From: Vibrio aerogenes | GTDB taxonomy: Bacteria; Pseudomonadota; Gammaproteobacteria; Enterobacterales; Vibrionaceae | Reading direction: 5' to 3' | Assembly (NCBI RefSeq): GCF_024346755.1 | Contig: NZ_AP024862.1 | Coordinates: 1,116,001 to 1,180,000, forward strand | DNA length: 64,000 bases | In this document: positions 54,001 to 62,411 of the stretch, piece by piece | Layout of the letters: the number at the start of each line of letters is the position of its first letter | Position numbering within the stretch: position 1 is the first letter of the stretch | Notes under the pieces: generated by a model | Seen by the model: only the letters and a program-made list of their open reading frames with translations | Database searches by the model: none | Told to the model about the DNA's origin: nothing | Position numbers and translations under genes: made by a program

Positions 54001-57000
54001 CTGCCAGCAGCTCGATCGTGGTGTGGTCGTTACACAGGTGATGCAGTAAGAAGCACAGCAGCCAGCGGTCCTGTTGCGGATCAGCGACTTTGTACGCTTC
54101 AATCATTGGCGCCTGCCGGACATCCATCCGGGTATGCGCCGGGTCGAAATGGGTCTGTAATGCACTGAGGATATCGTCACCCGGCGCAAAATCCAGACGC
54201 GATAAACGCACCGGTGCTTCGCGCCAGACCACCTGAACCGGTGTTTCCAGCCCTTCCCAGACAACGGCGGTACGCAAAATATCATGCCGCGAAACGACAT
54301 GTTGCAGTGCCGCGACAAACGCATCCACACTGGATTCATCTTCAAAGGCCTGAATGAAGCGGGTCACATACGGGTCACCTTGAGGCTGCATCAGATGATG
54401 GAACAGAATCCCTTCCTGCAGTGGTGCCAGCGGGTAAATATCCTGAATATTGGCAGCGCCGCCAGCCACGGTCTTGCAAACCGAATCTATCTCGGCCGGT
54501 GTCAGCTCAACCAGCGGTAACATCTCCGGCGTGATGCGCCGGCAGTCCGCGGGAATCAGGTTTGGCGGCACATCCACCGCCGGTGAAGATGGCAACGTTG
54601 TCAGGACAGACGCCAGTCCGGCCAGGCTGTTTTGTTCAAACAATTCCCGGATGGCCAGATGCCAGCCCTGCTGACGCAGGCGCTCAATCAGCAGCACCGC
54701 CATCAGGGAGTGACCGCCCAGAGCAAAGAAATTGTCATGACGACCCACCTGTTCAACATGCAACAACGATTGCCAGATCGAAGCAAGACATTGCTCTGCT
54801 TCGGTTTGCGGCGCTTCATAGTCATGATGAATCAACGCAGAATCATCTGGCTCGGGTAAGGCTCTGCGGTTGACTTTTCCGTTCGGTGTCAGCGGCAGCG
54901 CATCCAGCAGCACATAGGCCGCGGGCACCATGTAATCCGGCAGACGCTCTGCCAGTGAAGCTTTAATGGTTTCCGGTGTCAGTGATTGTGCCCGGTCACG
55001 CAGGGTGTAATAACCCACCAGACGTTTTTCTGCGCCCTGACCACTGGCGATCACAACCGCTTCATGCACTCCCGGACAGCCTTGCAGTGCTGAGCCAATT
55101 TCACCCAGCTCAACCCGGAAGCCGCGGATTTTGACCTGATCGTCATTACGGCCCTGATATTCAATAGTGCCATCTGCCAGCCAGCGACCGACATCGCCGG
55201 TCCGGTACATCCGGGCCTGCGGCTGAGCTGAGAATGGATCCGGCAGGAATTTCTCTGCGGTCAGTTCAGGCCGGTTGAAGTAGCCTCTGGCGACCTGAAC
55301 CCCACCAATATAAAGTTCACCGGCAACGCCCACCGGCACCGGTTGTGCCTGTGCATCCAGCACATACATCCGGGTATTGGCTACCGGCGCACCAATCGAC
55401 ATCCGGTCTCCTGCCAGATCTTTCGGACAGGCCCATGCCGTAACATCGACCGCGGCTTCCGTCGGACCATATAAATTATGCACTTCAGCCTGTGGCATAC
55501 GCTGCGCCGCTTTGCGAACCACGGCTGCGGGCAGTGCTTCCCCGCTACAGAAGACCAGGCGGAGACTCTGACAGTCCGCCGGAGAAATGACTTCAAGGAA
55601 AGTTTGCAGCATCGGCGGCACAAAGTGCAAAATTGTCACCTGCTGCTGTTCAATCAGTGCTTTCAGATACAGTGGATCTTTGTGTCCTTCGGGCTTCGCC
55701 ATCAGCAGCGTGGCACCCGCCCACAACGGACAGAAGAATTCCCACACTGACACATCAAAACTGAACGGCGTCTTCTGCAACACCACATCATCGGTGCTGA
55801 AGCCGTAATCATCTTTCATCCAGCTCAGCCGGTTGACCACGCCCCGGTGCTCGTTCATCACGCCTTTCGGATGACCGGTCGACCCGGAGGTATATATCAT
55901 GTAAGCCAGATGACGGTTATTCAGCTCAGGCAGATTAAGATTTTCCGGCGCTTCATCAAGCCACGGACGGGCTGCGGTCATATCAACCACAACGGTTTGC
56001 TCAGGAATGTCACCCAGACGGGTTTGCAGGTCTGCGGTGGTCAGCACGACGACCGGCTGACTGTCGGCCAGCATATACGCCAGCCGTTCCTGCGGGTATC
56101 CCGGATCCAGCGGTACATAAGCGCCGCCCGCTTTCAGCGTCGCCATCAGTGCCACCACCAAGTCGCAGCTCCGCTCCAGCGACACCGCGACACGGCTATC
56201 GGGACAGACACCCTGCGCCACCAGCCAGCGTGCGAGCTGATTGGCCTGCTGGTTCAGTTCCCGGTAAGTCAGTGTCTGCTGCTCACACACGACGGCTGTG
56301 GCATCCGGCTGACGACATACCGTCTGTTCGAACAGCTGGTGTACACACGTGTTATCAAGCAGCTGAGCGTCCGGTTCCGGGAGCTGCGTGTCAGGGAATG
56401 ACGTTTGAGTCTGATTGAATCCGTCAATCACCAGCGCATACTCAGCCTCATCAAGCATGGGGAGCTGACAGAGCGGCGATTCCGGCATGGCGGTCATGGC
56501 GGTCAGCAGCTGTTGCCAGTAATTCAGATAACGCTGAACGGTTGGCTCATCAAAGAGTGCCGTTGAATAATTGAGCGTCGCAACCAGGGTATTTCCCGAC
56601 TCAAAAATTTGCAGGTTCAGGTCAAACTGGGCTGTCGTCACTTCCGTTTCAACGTCTGAGCACACCAGCCCCGGTACGTTAATGTCCGCTTCCGGCAGAT
56701 TCTGTAGTCCGAACATCACCTGAAAGACCGGCGAGTGAGACAGACTGCGGGTCGGAGAAACCGCTTCAACCACCTGTTCAAACGGCAGATCCTGATATTC
56801 CTGTGCGGTCAGTACCGTCTCTTTCACCTGTGCCAGTAAACCAGCTGTCGTCAGTGAGTTTTCCAGACCTATCCGGATCGCCTGTGTATTGACAAACATC
56901 CCGATCAGCGATTCCAGTTCGGTATGTGTCCGCCCGGCGACCGGCGTGCCAATCACCACATCATCCTGATTCGCCAGCCGTCCCATCAAGGCGGCCCAGC

Positions 57001-60000
57001 CGGACAATAAGGTCATAAACAGCGTACAGCGATTCTGCTGACTCAGGTCATGCAGGGCAGTGGTCAGTGAAGCATCCAGAGTCCGGGTGATATTGGCGCC
57101 GGAAAACTGCTGCGTTTTAGGCCGGGGGCGATCTGCAGGCAGCGTCAGGCAATCCGGAATCCCCTGAAGCTGACGGGTCCAGTACTGTTGCTGATCCTGT
57201 AGCGTTTCCCCCCGGAGATAGTCGCGCTGCCATAACGCATAGTCACCATATTGAACGGGCAGTGCCGGGAGTGGATCCGGCTGCTCCTGAACATATGCGG
57301 CATACAGCTGGCTGACTTCGCGGATTAAAATGCCGACGGACCAGCCATCGGAAATCATGTGATGCATTGCAAGACGCAGCCGGTGAGTCTGTTCATCCAG
57401 CCGGATCAATTGTGCCTGAATCAGCGGCCCGGTTGATAAATCAAAGACAGGCGGGAAAACAGAAGCAGTGTCGGAATCTCCGTCAATCACCGACAGCATC
57501 ATCCCCTGATTTTCAGGGCCGGTTTGCTGAACCGGCACACCATCGCGGACTTCAATATAACTGCGCAACACTTCATGACGCTTGACGATGTGGTCGAGTG
57601 CCTGCCGGAGTGCCGGAATATTCAGCTGCCCGTCAAGCACCATGCTGCCAACCATATTATACGCGGCGGTGGCTTCCGGGTGGAAACGGGACAGCAACCA
57701 CAGGCGCTGTTGTGCCATAGACAGAGGTGGCGGCGTCGCTGACTGACGGGGCTGAATTGCCGGCATGCCATGGATTGAGGTTGCGGCTCTCACGGCATCC
57801 GCCATATCACATAACACCGGCTGTGCAAAAATGGTCGCCAGCGCCAGTTCCTGGCCGAATTCATCCCGGACTCTGGCAATCAGTTGCATCGCAAGGAGTG
57901 AATGGCCGCCCAGTTCAAAGAAATGATCATTCCGGCCAATCTGTTCCATCTCAAACAGTTGCTGCCAGATTTCAGCCAGACGCGATTCCGTACCGCTCTG
58001 CGGCGCTTCATAGCTGCGGCTGACCAGCACATTCATCTCCGGCACCGGCAGCCCTTTACGATCGACTTTGCCATTCGGGGTCAGCGGAAAAGCTTCCAGC
58101 GCCACATAGCCGACCGGCACCATATAATCGGGTAACCGCGCCCGCAGCTGCGTTTTCAGTTCACTGGTGTCAATTTCTGCTGACGTGGTGTAGTAGGCAA
58201 CCAACACCGGCTCGCCACCGCGGATATCAGCAGCACTGACCACCGCATCTTCAATCCCGTCATATGCCAGTAACACGGATTCAATCTCACCCAGCTCAAT
58301 CCGGTATCCGCGGATTTTGACCTGAAAGTCACAACGGCCCAAGCACTCAATTGCACCATTAGGATGCCAGCGGCCTAAATCGCCGGTCCGGTACATGAGC
58401 GCGCCGGGCTGGTCAGAAAACGGGTCCTCCACAAACGCTGCTGCCGTTAAATCCGGACGGTTCAGATAACCATGAGTCACGCCGTCACCCGCGATGCAGA
58501 TTTCACCGATCGCCCCAACCGGAACCTGCCTGTGCTGTGCATCCAGCAGGTAAATCCGGGTATTGGCAATTGGCTGGCCAATCCATACACAAGGGTCGGT
58601 TTCACGCATATCCCATGTCGCAGACCAAACCGTGGTTTCGGTAGGTCCATACATGTTACGAAGACGGCCAACCCGGCTGAGAATTGAATCCGCCAGTGAT
58701 TTAGGGAACGATTCACCGCCGATCAGCCCAATCAGCTGAGGCGATCCCTGCCATGACGAAGCGAGTAGTAATTTCCACGTCGCGGGGGTGGCCTGAAACA
58801 GCGTAATATCATGCGTGGTCAGATATTGTCCCAGCGCATCGCCGTCCCGGCTCAGATTTTTTCCGGCAAGATGCAGCTCACCGCCGCAGATTAGCGGCAG
58901 ATAAATTTCCAGCACATGGATATCAAATGAAATGGTGGTCACGGCCAGCAGGCGGGTGTCCTGAGTGACATGATTCTGCTGTTGCTGGCTGAGAAGGAAG
59001 TTCATGACGGACCGGTGAGGCACCATCACCCCTTTCGGATTCCCGGTTGAACCTGAAGTATAAATCACATAAGCCAGCTGTTCTGCATCCGGCGCAGGAA
59101 CGTCCGGATTCGTGTCAGGCAGCAGACTGAACCATGGCAAATCTTTTTTCAGATCGATGACATCCGGCTCAGAAAGCTGAGTGCCGATGACACTTTCAAG
59201 CACCATCGAACTATCAGAAATCAGGACCACAGGCTGGCTGTCAGCCATCATATATTGCAGACGCTGTGCAGGAAAAACAGGATCCAGCGGGACGTAAGCC
59301 GCACCGGATTTGAGGGTTGCCAGCATGGCAACAACCATGTCACAACTTCTCTCCACGGCAATCGCCACATAACGTCCGGGACAGGCACCCTTTTCGATCA
59401 GTGCATGTGCCAGCTGATTGGCTCTGGCATTGAGTTCACCATACGACAAGGTGCTGCCATGGCAGATAACCGCGGTCGCTTCAGGGCGAAGCATCGCCTG
59501 CCGTTCAAATAATTGCTGAATACACGCTGTTTTCGGGTACGCCATCGCCGCCCCCTGAAACTGCGTCATGATTTGAGCGCGTTCTTCTTCAGACAGAATG
59601 TCCGTCCGGCAGGGAAACGGATTGTCTGAGTATGCAATCTGAGTTAGGAAGTGGTGAAAACGGTGGATATGGCGTTGTAAGTCGGTCTGTTGATACAAAG
59701 CTGCATTGGCATTGAAAATCAGATTGAATCCCAGCTCAGCGCCCCAGTCGTAGATATTGAATGAGAAGTCATCCACCGGACCAATCGCCGTATAGGTAAT
59801 CGCTGATGAGACATCACCATAATTCAGACGGTAACCGGAGGGAATATAGTTAATAATGGTCGAAAACCAGCGGTCTTCCGTGCCTTGTTGCCCCGCAAGC
59901 TGACGTAAATCTTCTGCCGGAAAACGTGAACGGCGGGATGTCGCATTGACCTGAAGTTTGACTTGTTCAAGCAGTTCCTCTAACGGCATCTCAGGACTGA

Positions 60001-60943
60001 CATGAATCCCCAGCGGCAGTACATTTGCCAGCAACCCGGTCGTCCGCCTCAGGGAACGGCTCATCCGGCCACTGTGGATAAACCCGGTCATCAGTGAGGT
60101 TTCACCCGTCATCAGATGCAGATAGACAGCAGTTAACGCAATCACCAGTGTCGACAACTGGCTGTCATAGCTTTTAGCCAGTGTCTGAAGCCGGTGATAT
60201 ATCTCCGGCTCAATTTTCAGCTGCTCAGATAATACATCCGTACAGGCTGTCACCGGCACAGAAGCCATACTGACGGCGTGATAATTCTGGCTCATCTGAT
60301 CGAGCCAGAATGCCTGATCCCGCGGAAAAGCCGATGATGCCCGGTAAGTCTGCTCCGCTTCGACCAGTGCTGAAACGCCAAGAATGTCGCTGGGTGGGAC
60401 CGGTACACCGGCAACCAGTGCTGAATAAATTTCAGCCAGCCGGGTGTTAAACAGCATAAAGCCGTATCCGTCGGCGGCAATATGGTGGGTACTGCAATAT
60501 AAATAAAACCGGGAGGGGCCGGATTTCAGAAGCGCGATATCGAATAAAGGTTGTTTCTGATCAAGGGGAAGCGGGAAGTCAGTGCGTGATTTCAGCCATC
60601 GCCTGGCGGCTTCATCAGGTTCGGGTTCTCCGGTGAAATCCACCAGAGAAAAGTGCCAGTCCGTAAACGGTTCAACACGCTGATATAAATGACCTGCCTC
60701 ATAGAATGCACTGACTCTGAGTGTTTCAGACTCATGAATGGCCTGTCTCGCGGCAGCTTCCATCAGTTCTGGCTGAACATATCCCTGAATACTGGCAAAA
60801 CCTGCAACTTTCAGCACTTTGCCGGCAGCATCGGGCATCACATGATGAGCGAACCAGATGCCTTGTTGAGGTGTTGATAATGGAAACACAATCGACGGGG
60901 GAGTTTCCTGATTTTTACAGAAACTTTGACTTTCTTTATACAT
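48053..60943 (-). CDS. NRPS A: four modules, C(starter-type)-A(Gly)-T-C-A(Ser)-T-C(dual E/C)-A(Ser)-T-C-A(Val-like)-T, initiating synthetase
   Basis: This 4296-residue protein opens with an EntF/starter-type C domain (FPLSTPQQGIWFAHH near 20; HHIAADG near 155), so the first Gly is probably N-acylated; fatty acyl or aryl cannot be told apart. A1 code DILQLGMVWK is almost the standard Gly code. T1 is near 1015. C2 (HHMISDG near 1194) leads to A2 with DVWHFSLVDK, identical to the EntF Ser code. T2 is near 2077. C3 has HHLMQPQGD near 2174, an exact dual E/C motif, and HHLCNDH near 2304, so Ser2 should be D. A3 repeats the Ser code. T3 is near 3164. C4 (HHIITDG near 3351) leads to A4 with DAMWMGCTFK, nearest to Val codes but with C at a usually Gly position. 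T4 is near 4241. The C-terminus FDVSDLMDLAE is acidic and may dock to the basic N-terminus of NRPS B. AAGTTGGTGT (60957-60948) provides a GGTG-type ribosome-binding site. First gene of the operon A-B-C-exporter. Confidence 0.95.
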   Translation of the reverse strand: MYKESQSFCKNQETPPSIVFPLSTPQQGIWFAHHVMPDAAGKVLKVAGFASIQGYVQPELMEAAARQAIHESETLRVSAFYEAGHLYQRVEPFTDWHFSLVDFTGEPEPDEAARRWLKSRTDFPLPLDQKQPLFDIALLKSGPSRFYLYCSTHHIAADGYGFMLFNTRLAEIYSALVAGVPVPPSDILGVSALVEAEQTYRASSAFPRDQAFWLDQMSQNYHAVSMASVPVTACTDVLSEQLKIEPEIYHRLQTLAKSYDSQLSTLVIALTAVYLHLMTGETSLMTGFIHSGRMSRSLRRTTGLLANVLPLGIHVSPEMPLEELLEQVKLQVNATSRRSRFPAEDLRQLAGQQGTEDRWFSTIINYIPSGYRLNYGDVSSAITYTAIGPVDDFSFNIYDWGAELGFNLIFNANAALYQQTDLQRHIHRFHHFLTQIAYSDNPFPCRTDILSEEERAQIMTQFQGAAMAYPKTACIQQLFERQAMLRPEATAVICHGSTLSYGELNARANQLAHALIEKGACPGRYVAIAVERSCDMVVAMLATLKSGAAYVPLDPVFPAQRLQYMMADSQPVVLISDSSMVLESVIGTQLSEPDVIDLKKDLPWFSLLPDTNPDVPAPDAEQLAYVIYTSGSTGNPKGVMVPHRSVMNFLLSQQQQNHVTQDTRLLAVTTISFDIHVLEIYLPLICGGELHLAGKNLSRDGDALGQYLTTHDITLFQATPATWKLLLASSWQGSPQLIGLIGGESFPKSLADSILSRVGRLRNMYGPTETTVWSATWDMRETDPCVWIGQPIANTRIYLLDAQHRQVPVGAIGEICIAGDGVTHGYLNRPDLTAAAFVEDPFSDQPGALMYRTGDLGRWHPNGAIECLGRCDFQVKIRGYRIELGEIESVLLAYDGIEDAVVSAADIRGGEPVLVAYYTTSAEIDTSELKTQLRARLPDYMVPVGYVALEAFPLTPNGKVDRKGLPVPEMNVLVSRSYEAPQSGTESRLAEIWQQLFEMEQIGRNDHFFELGGHSLLAMQLIARVRDEFGQELALATIFAQPVLCDMADAVRAATSIHGMPAIQPRQSATPPPLSMAQQRLWLLSRFHPEATAAYNMVGSMVLDGQLNIPALRQALDHIVKRHEVLRSYIEVRDGVPVQQTGPENQGMMLSVIDGDSDTASVFPPVFDLSTGPLIQAQLIRLDEQTHRLRLAMHHMISDGWSVGILIREVSQLYAAYVQEQPDPLPALPVQYGDYALWQRDYLRGETLQDQQQYWTRQLQGIPDCLTLPADRPRPKTQQFSGANITRTLDASLTTALHDLSQQNRCTLFMTLLSGWAALMGRLANQDDVVIGTPVAGRTHTELESLIGMFVNTQAIRIGLENSLTTAGLLAQVKETVLTAQEYQDLPFEQVVEAVSPTRSLSHSPVFQVMFGLQNLPEADINVPGLVCSDVETEVTTAQFDLNLQIFESGNTLVATLNYSTALFDEPTVQRYLNYWQQLLTAMTAMPESPLCQLPMLDEAEYALVIDGFNQTQTSFPDTQLPEPDAQLLDNTCVHQLFEQTVCRQPDATAVVCEQQTLTYRELNQQANQLARWLVAQGVCPDSRVAVSLERSCDLVVALMATLKAGGAYVPLDPGYPQERLAYMLADSQPVVVLTTADLQTRLGDIPEQTVVVDMTAARPWLDEAPENLNLPELNNRHLAYMIYTSGSTGHPKGVMNEHRGVVNRLSWMKDDYGFSTDDVVLQKTPFSFDVSVWEFFCPLWAGATLLMAKPEGHKDPLYLKALIEQQQVTILHFVPPMLQTFLEVISPADCQSLRLVFCSGEALPAAVVRKAAQRMPQAEVHNLYGPTEAAVDVTAWACPKDLAGDRMSIGAPVANTRMYVLDAQAQPVPVGVAGELYIGGVQVARGYFNRPELTAEKFLPDPFSAQPQARMYRTGDVGRWLADGTIEYQGRNDDQVKIRGFRVELGEIGSALQGCPGVHEAVVIASGQGAEKRLVGYYTLRDRAQSLTPETIKASLAERLPDYMVPAAYVLLDALPLTPNGKVNRRALPEPDDSALIHHDYEAPQTEAEQCLASIWQSLLHVEQVGRHDNFFALGGHSLMAVLLIERLRQQGWHLAIRELFEQNSLAGLASVLTTLPSSPAVDVPPNLIPADCRRITPEMLPLVELTPAEIDSVCKTVAGGAANIQDIYPLAPLQEGILFHHLMQPQGDPYVTRFIQAFEDESSVDAFVAALQHVVSRHDILRTAVVWEGLETPVQVVWREAPVRLSRLDFAPGDDILSALQTHFDPAHTRMDVRQAPMIEAYKVADPQQDRWLLCFLLHHLCNDHTTIELLAEEVMLHLSGRTDELTTPLPFRNFIAQTTSDADRESHQAYFRQLLSDRDEACVPFGIAERQADQPILTTHLNLDDQLARQLRELARQRKMSPAVIFHLAWAMVARVATGQDDVVFGTVLFGRMAGGEGADRTLGMFLNTLPLRLSPGELTADQALLQTRQRLAELLDHEHASLALAQQCSGVSRQATLFNSMMNYRYQGGHSQQTTESGAEALRSAVVFVEENTNYPLTLTINDVADGSFSAEVQADVRIGSARVAAMFSQALNELAAVLIQTTEAPLRQLNLLPESERFQVLAGFNQTQTPFPEQQCIHQLFEQTVAAQPHATAVVCEQQSLTYHQLNQQANQLARWLVAQGVCPDSRVAVSLERSCDLVIALMATLKAGGAYVPLDPGYPQERLAYMLADSQPVVVLTTAELQPRLGDIPSATTVVDITAERPWLTEETHNLNRTGLTPRHLAYIIYTSGSTGNPKGVMNEHRGVVNRLSWMKEDYGFGPADVVLQKTPFSFDVSVWEFFATLWSGATLVMAKPEGHKDPHYLKALIEQRQVTILHFVPPMLQTFLEVTEAGDCGSLRLVFCSGEALPAAAVRKTTQQLPDVALHNLYGPTEAAVDVTAWACPRDLEGDRMSIGAPVANTRMYVLDAQGQPVPVGVAGELYIGGVQVARGYLNRPELTAEKFMADPFAEDADAMMYRTGDVGCWLADGTIDYQGRNDDQVKIRGFRVELGEISSALQDCSGVQEAVVMARGTGAAKQLVGYYTSDEAVGAEAVKAELSARLPAYMVPSAYVALESLPLTPNGKVNRKALPEPDDSALIRHEYEAPQGDTEQTLAAIWQQLLGVAQVSRHDHFFELGGHSLLAVQLASRIRSALGAELPLTTLFARPVLSELANALSHGQESGEPAAILPEIVPLADGTMPPLSLAQQRLWFLSKMEPSATVTYVIQGGVRLTGALDIDALQRALNQIVTRHAPLRTHFIDRDGVPVQIVADVHQGFPLTWLEGESVSDELAPFCPEFNLASGPLVKGQLIHVRDTEHWLRLAMHHIITDGWSMGIFTRELSELYAAFSQGQADPLPPLTIQYGDYAAWQQTHMQGDVLQRQQQYWTEQLKDTPACLTLPTDRPRPAAQDYRGASIDVTLDAALTSRLKTFSQRHGCTLYMTLLTGWATLMHRLSGQDEVVIGSPVAGRTRAELEGLIGMFVNTQAIRVNLSQQPDPAALIEQVKATALQAQSHQDLPFEQVVEAVAPVRSMSYSPIFQVMFSLQNMPQETRQLNGVTLSALPEQMTTAQFDLSLILRESGQHMPSGQISGGQITGFLNYATALFDEATVQRYLGYWVAILEGMVSEPALPVGQLPMLSETEHHMLTESVNQTQSDYPRHLCVHQRFEQQAAAHPQAIAVIDGEHQYDYDTLNRMANRLAGHLRAKGVQAGQFVAICLERSAELMIAELAILKCGAVYVPLDTHVPAERLHYILEDCAAKLILVHEDAATQHAPLLQSLHQTGAEMLAVTQAVLHAGDGENIPATVDSESAAYVMYTSGSTGQPKGVVVPHQAIHRLVTDCGYADFRPTDRIALAANPAFDATTMEIWAPLLNGGAVVVIDQTTLLDPTLFAAALKQHEVSILWMTVGLFNQYAALLGDTLKQLRYLMTGGDVLDPEVIRQVLNHHAPQHLLNCYGPTESTTFALTHQIDALDDDAISVPIGRPIGNTRVYILDPYGQPVPAGVTGELFIAGDGLALGYLNQPEQTQARFIPDPFVADPQARMYQTGDLGYRRADGVIEFVGRNDFQVKIRGFRIELGEIEACIREVEGIELVVVQAPKMADGSRLLAAYYVSTNGTSATEAGSGSVGAEQLRAHVAGRLPDWMVPSAWIPLASLPLNPNGKVDRKALPEPDEAAVIRQVYEAPQGELEEVIAEIWQELLGVEQVGRHDSFFELGGHSLLAAQLGSQIRDELELEVPLTELFSHPTLAEFSKRVAYIGLAEFDVSDLMDLAE
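51444..53168. repeat. Near-identical Ser A-T segment, copy in NRPS A module 3
   Basis: Partner of 28575-30299. The boundaries fall at the T-domain LGGHSLL and just after the LNLLPESERFQVLAGFNQ linker, so the shared unit is one A-T didomain. The adjoining C domains and the C-terminal parts of T differ. Confidence 0.85.
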
Positions 60944-62411
60944 AGCGACACCAACTTAATATTAGTTTTAGTTTTATTACCGCGTTATTACCACGTTTTT
61001 TAAGTGTCAAAATACCGCATACATCCGGACTCAGTCACAGATGATGAAATATAATCATGACAACGATGATTTATAATCTACTAAATGTTCATAAATATAA
61101 TAAGAATCTAAATGCGACCCTCAAATAAAAGTATTAAATTCACACCTAACTCATTAGATTTTTAATAAAACCCGGTTTCAAAATACATCAACAAAAGTAT
61201 GAGAATCAAGTAACAATTAGGTTAAATGAATAAAGCTATTATTTATAAAATAATCAATTTATTTAAATCTTAAATATCATACAACTATAATCACAAAACT
61301 ATTATTAATACATAAAACCATGGAGCAAATACTCTAAAAAACAAACCGTTATTGATATTAATATATAATAATTTGGGAGCTATTTTTGAAGAAAAACACA
61401 TTGTTCAAAAGACAGGGTTTTGATTTTTTATCCTTAAAAATCAAAATGATAATAAATAATGTGTCTTAAAAAAAAACAGAGTTTAATGAAAATCCAATCC
61501 ATTTCCCTGAAAAATATGGGATCATGAAAAATGATTAAATTACTAAAATTTATTGCTCATAATATGACTTACGCTTTATTTATAACCCATAAAATTGATA
61601 TTAATATCACTACTAACACAATCCTGACATGATAATATGCACTATCAGTCATATATTGAATAGAAATTATTCTCAATGATTCGGATGTGAACAGAATCAG
61701 GCCGTTAACTATGGCTGTTGTGAACCCTGTCATGAGTTAAAAAATTGTATCCACTTGTCTGGAGCCAGATCGGTAAGCTTTCAATATAATTAAAAAATGG
61801 TGTCACAGGTAAATGTCAATACAGGATAAAAAGCAGGAACACACTGATGTATGCAAAATATTATCCTGAATGAATTCCTGACTATCTGTATATTATGCCG
61901 ATATAATTGATCCAATCGAACCAGGCTTAAATATATAAAGCCACATACACTGAATTCAATACTAATAACATTGAATGGTTCTTCTTGTTAATTCACAATG
62001 AAAAAAAAGTTATATCTACCAGTCGATGGCGCATTTATTTTTATCATCAAACAGACAAAAAACTTTAATATTAATTACAAAATTATCGGATGCGATCAAA
62101 ATATTAATTTAGATAAATAACTCTAATTATAATATTAATAATATACGACTTGCTGAGATCAAATATATACCCAAGCTATCTGAAAATGCATGTCACCTGA
62201 AACTGGATGTTCAGACCACATCAAGCAGCATTGCGGAAAAACCATTCTGTGAACTACTTCTTGTTACCATTGTTTTTATCAAAAACTACAATTGCACAAA
62301 ACCCCGCGCAACCATATGATAAACATATATATTTACCCAGTATTATTCACAAAATAGAATAACAATAAGAATAATTATTGACAAATCAGTAGACACAGAA
62401 GGACGTACACT
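60944..62411. other. AT-rich non-coding region between NRPS A and the chemoreceptor gene
   Basis: Nearly 1.5 kb with no credible gene on either strand and very high AT content. It must hold the promoter of the NRPS A-B-C operon (leftward) and of the chemoreceptor (rightward). The shared AAGTTGGTGT leader lies at 60948-60957 next to the NRPS A start. A Fur-box-like sequence, AATAGAAATTATTCTCAAT at 61659-61677, agrees with AATGANAATNATTNTCATT at 13 of 16 defined positions, but in such AT-rich DNA this may be chance. An H-NS-bound regulatory region is plausible (inference). Confidence 0.7.

Noticed and set aside
48053..60943. Siderophore synthetase (EntF-like first C domain and Ser modules)
   Set aside because: No catechol or hydroxamate genes, TonB receptor or siderophore reductase in the window; tandem TEs and a PvdE/SyrD exporter fit a lipopeptide as well or better.
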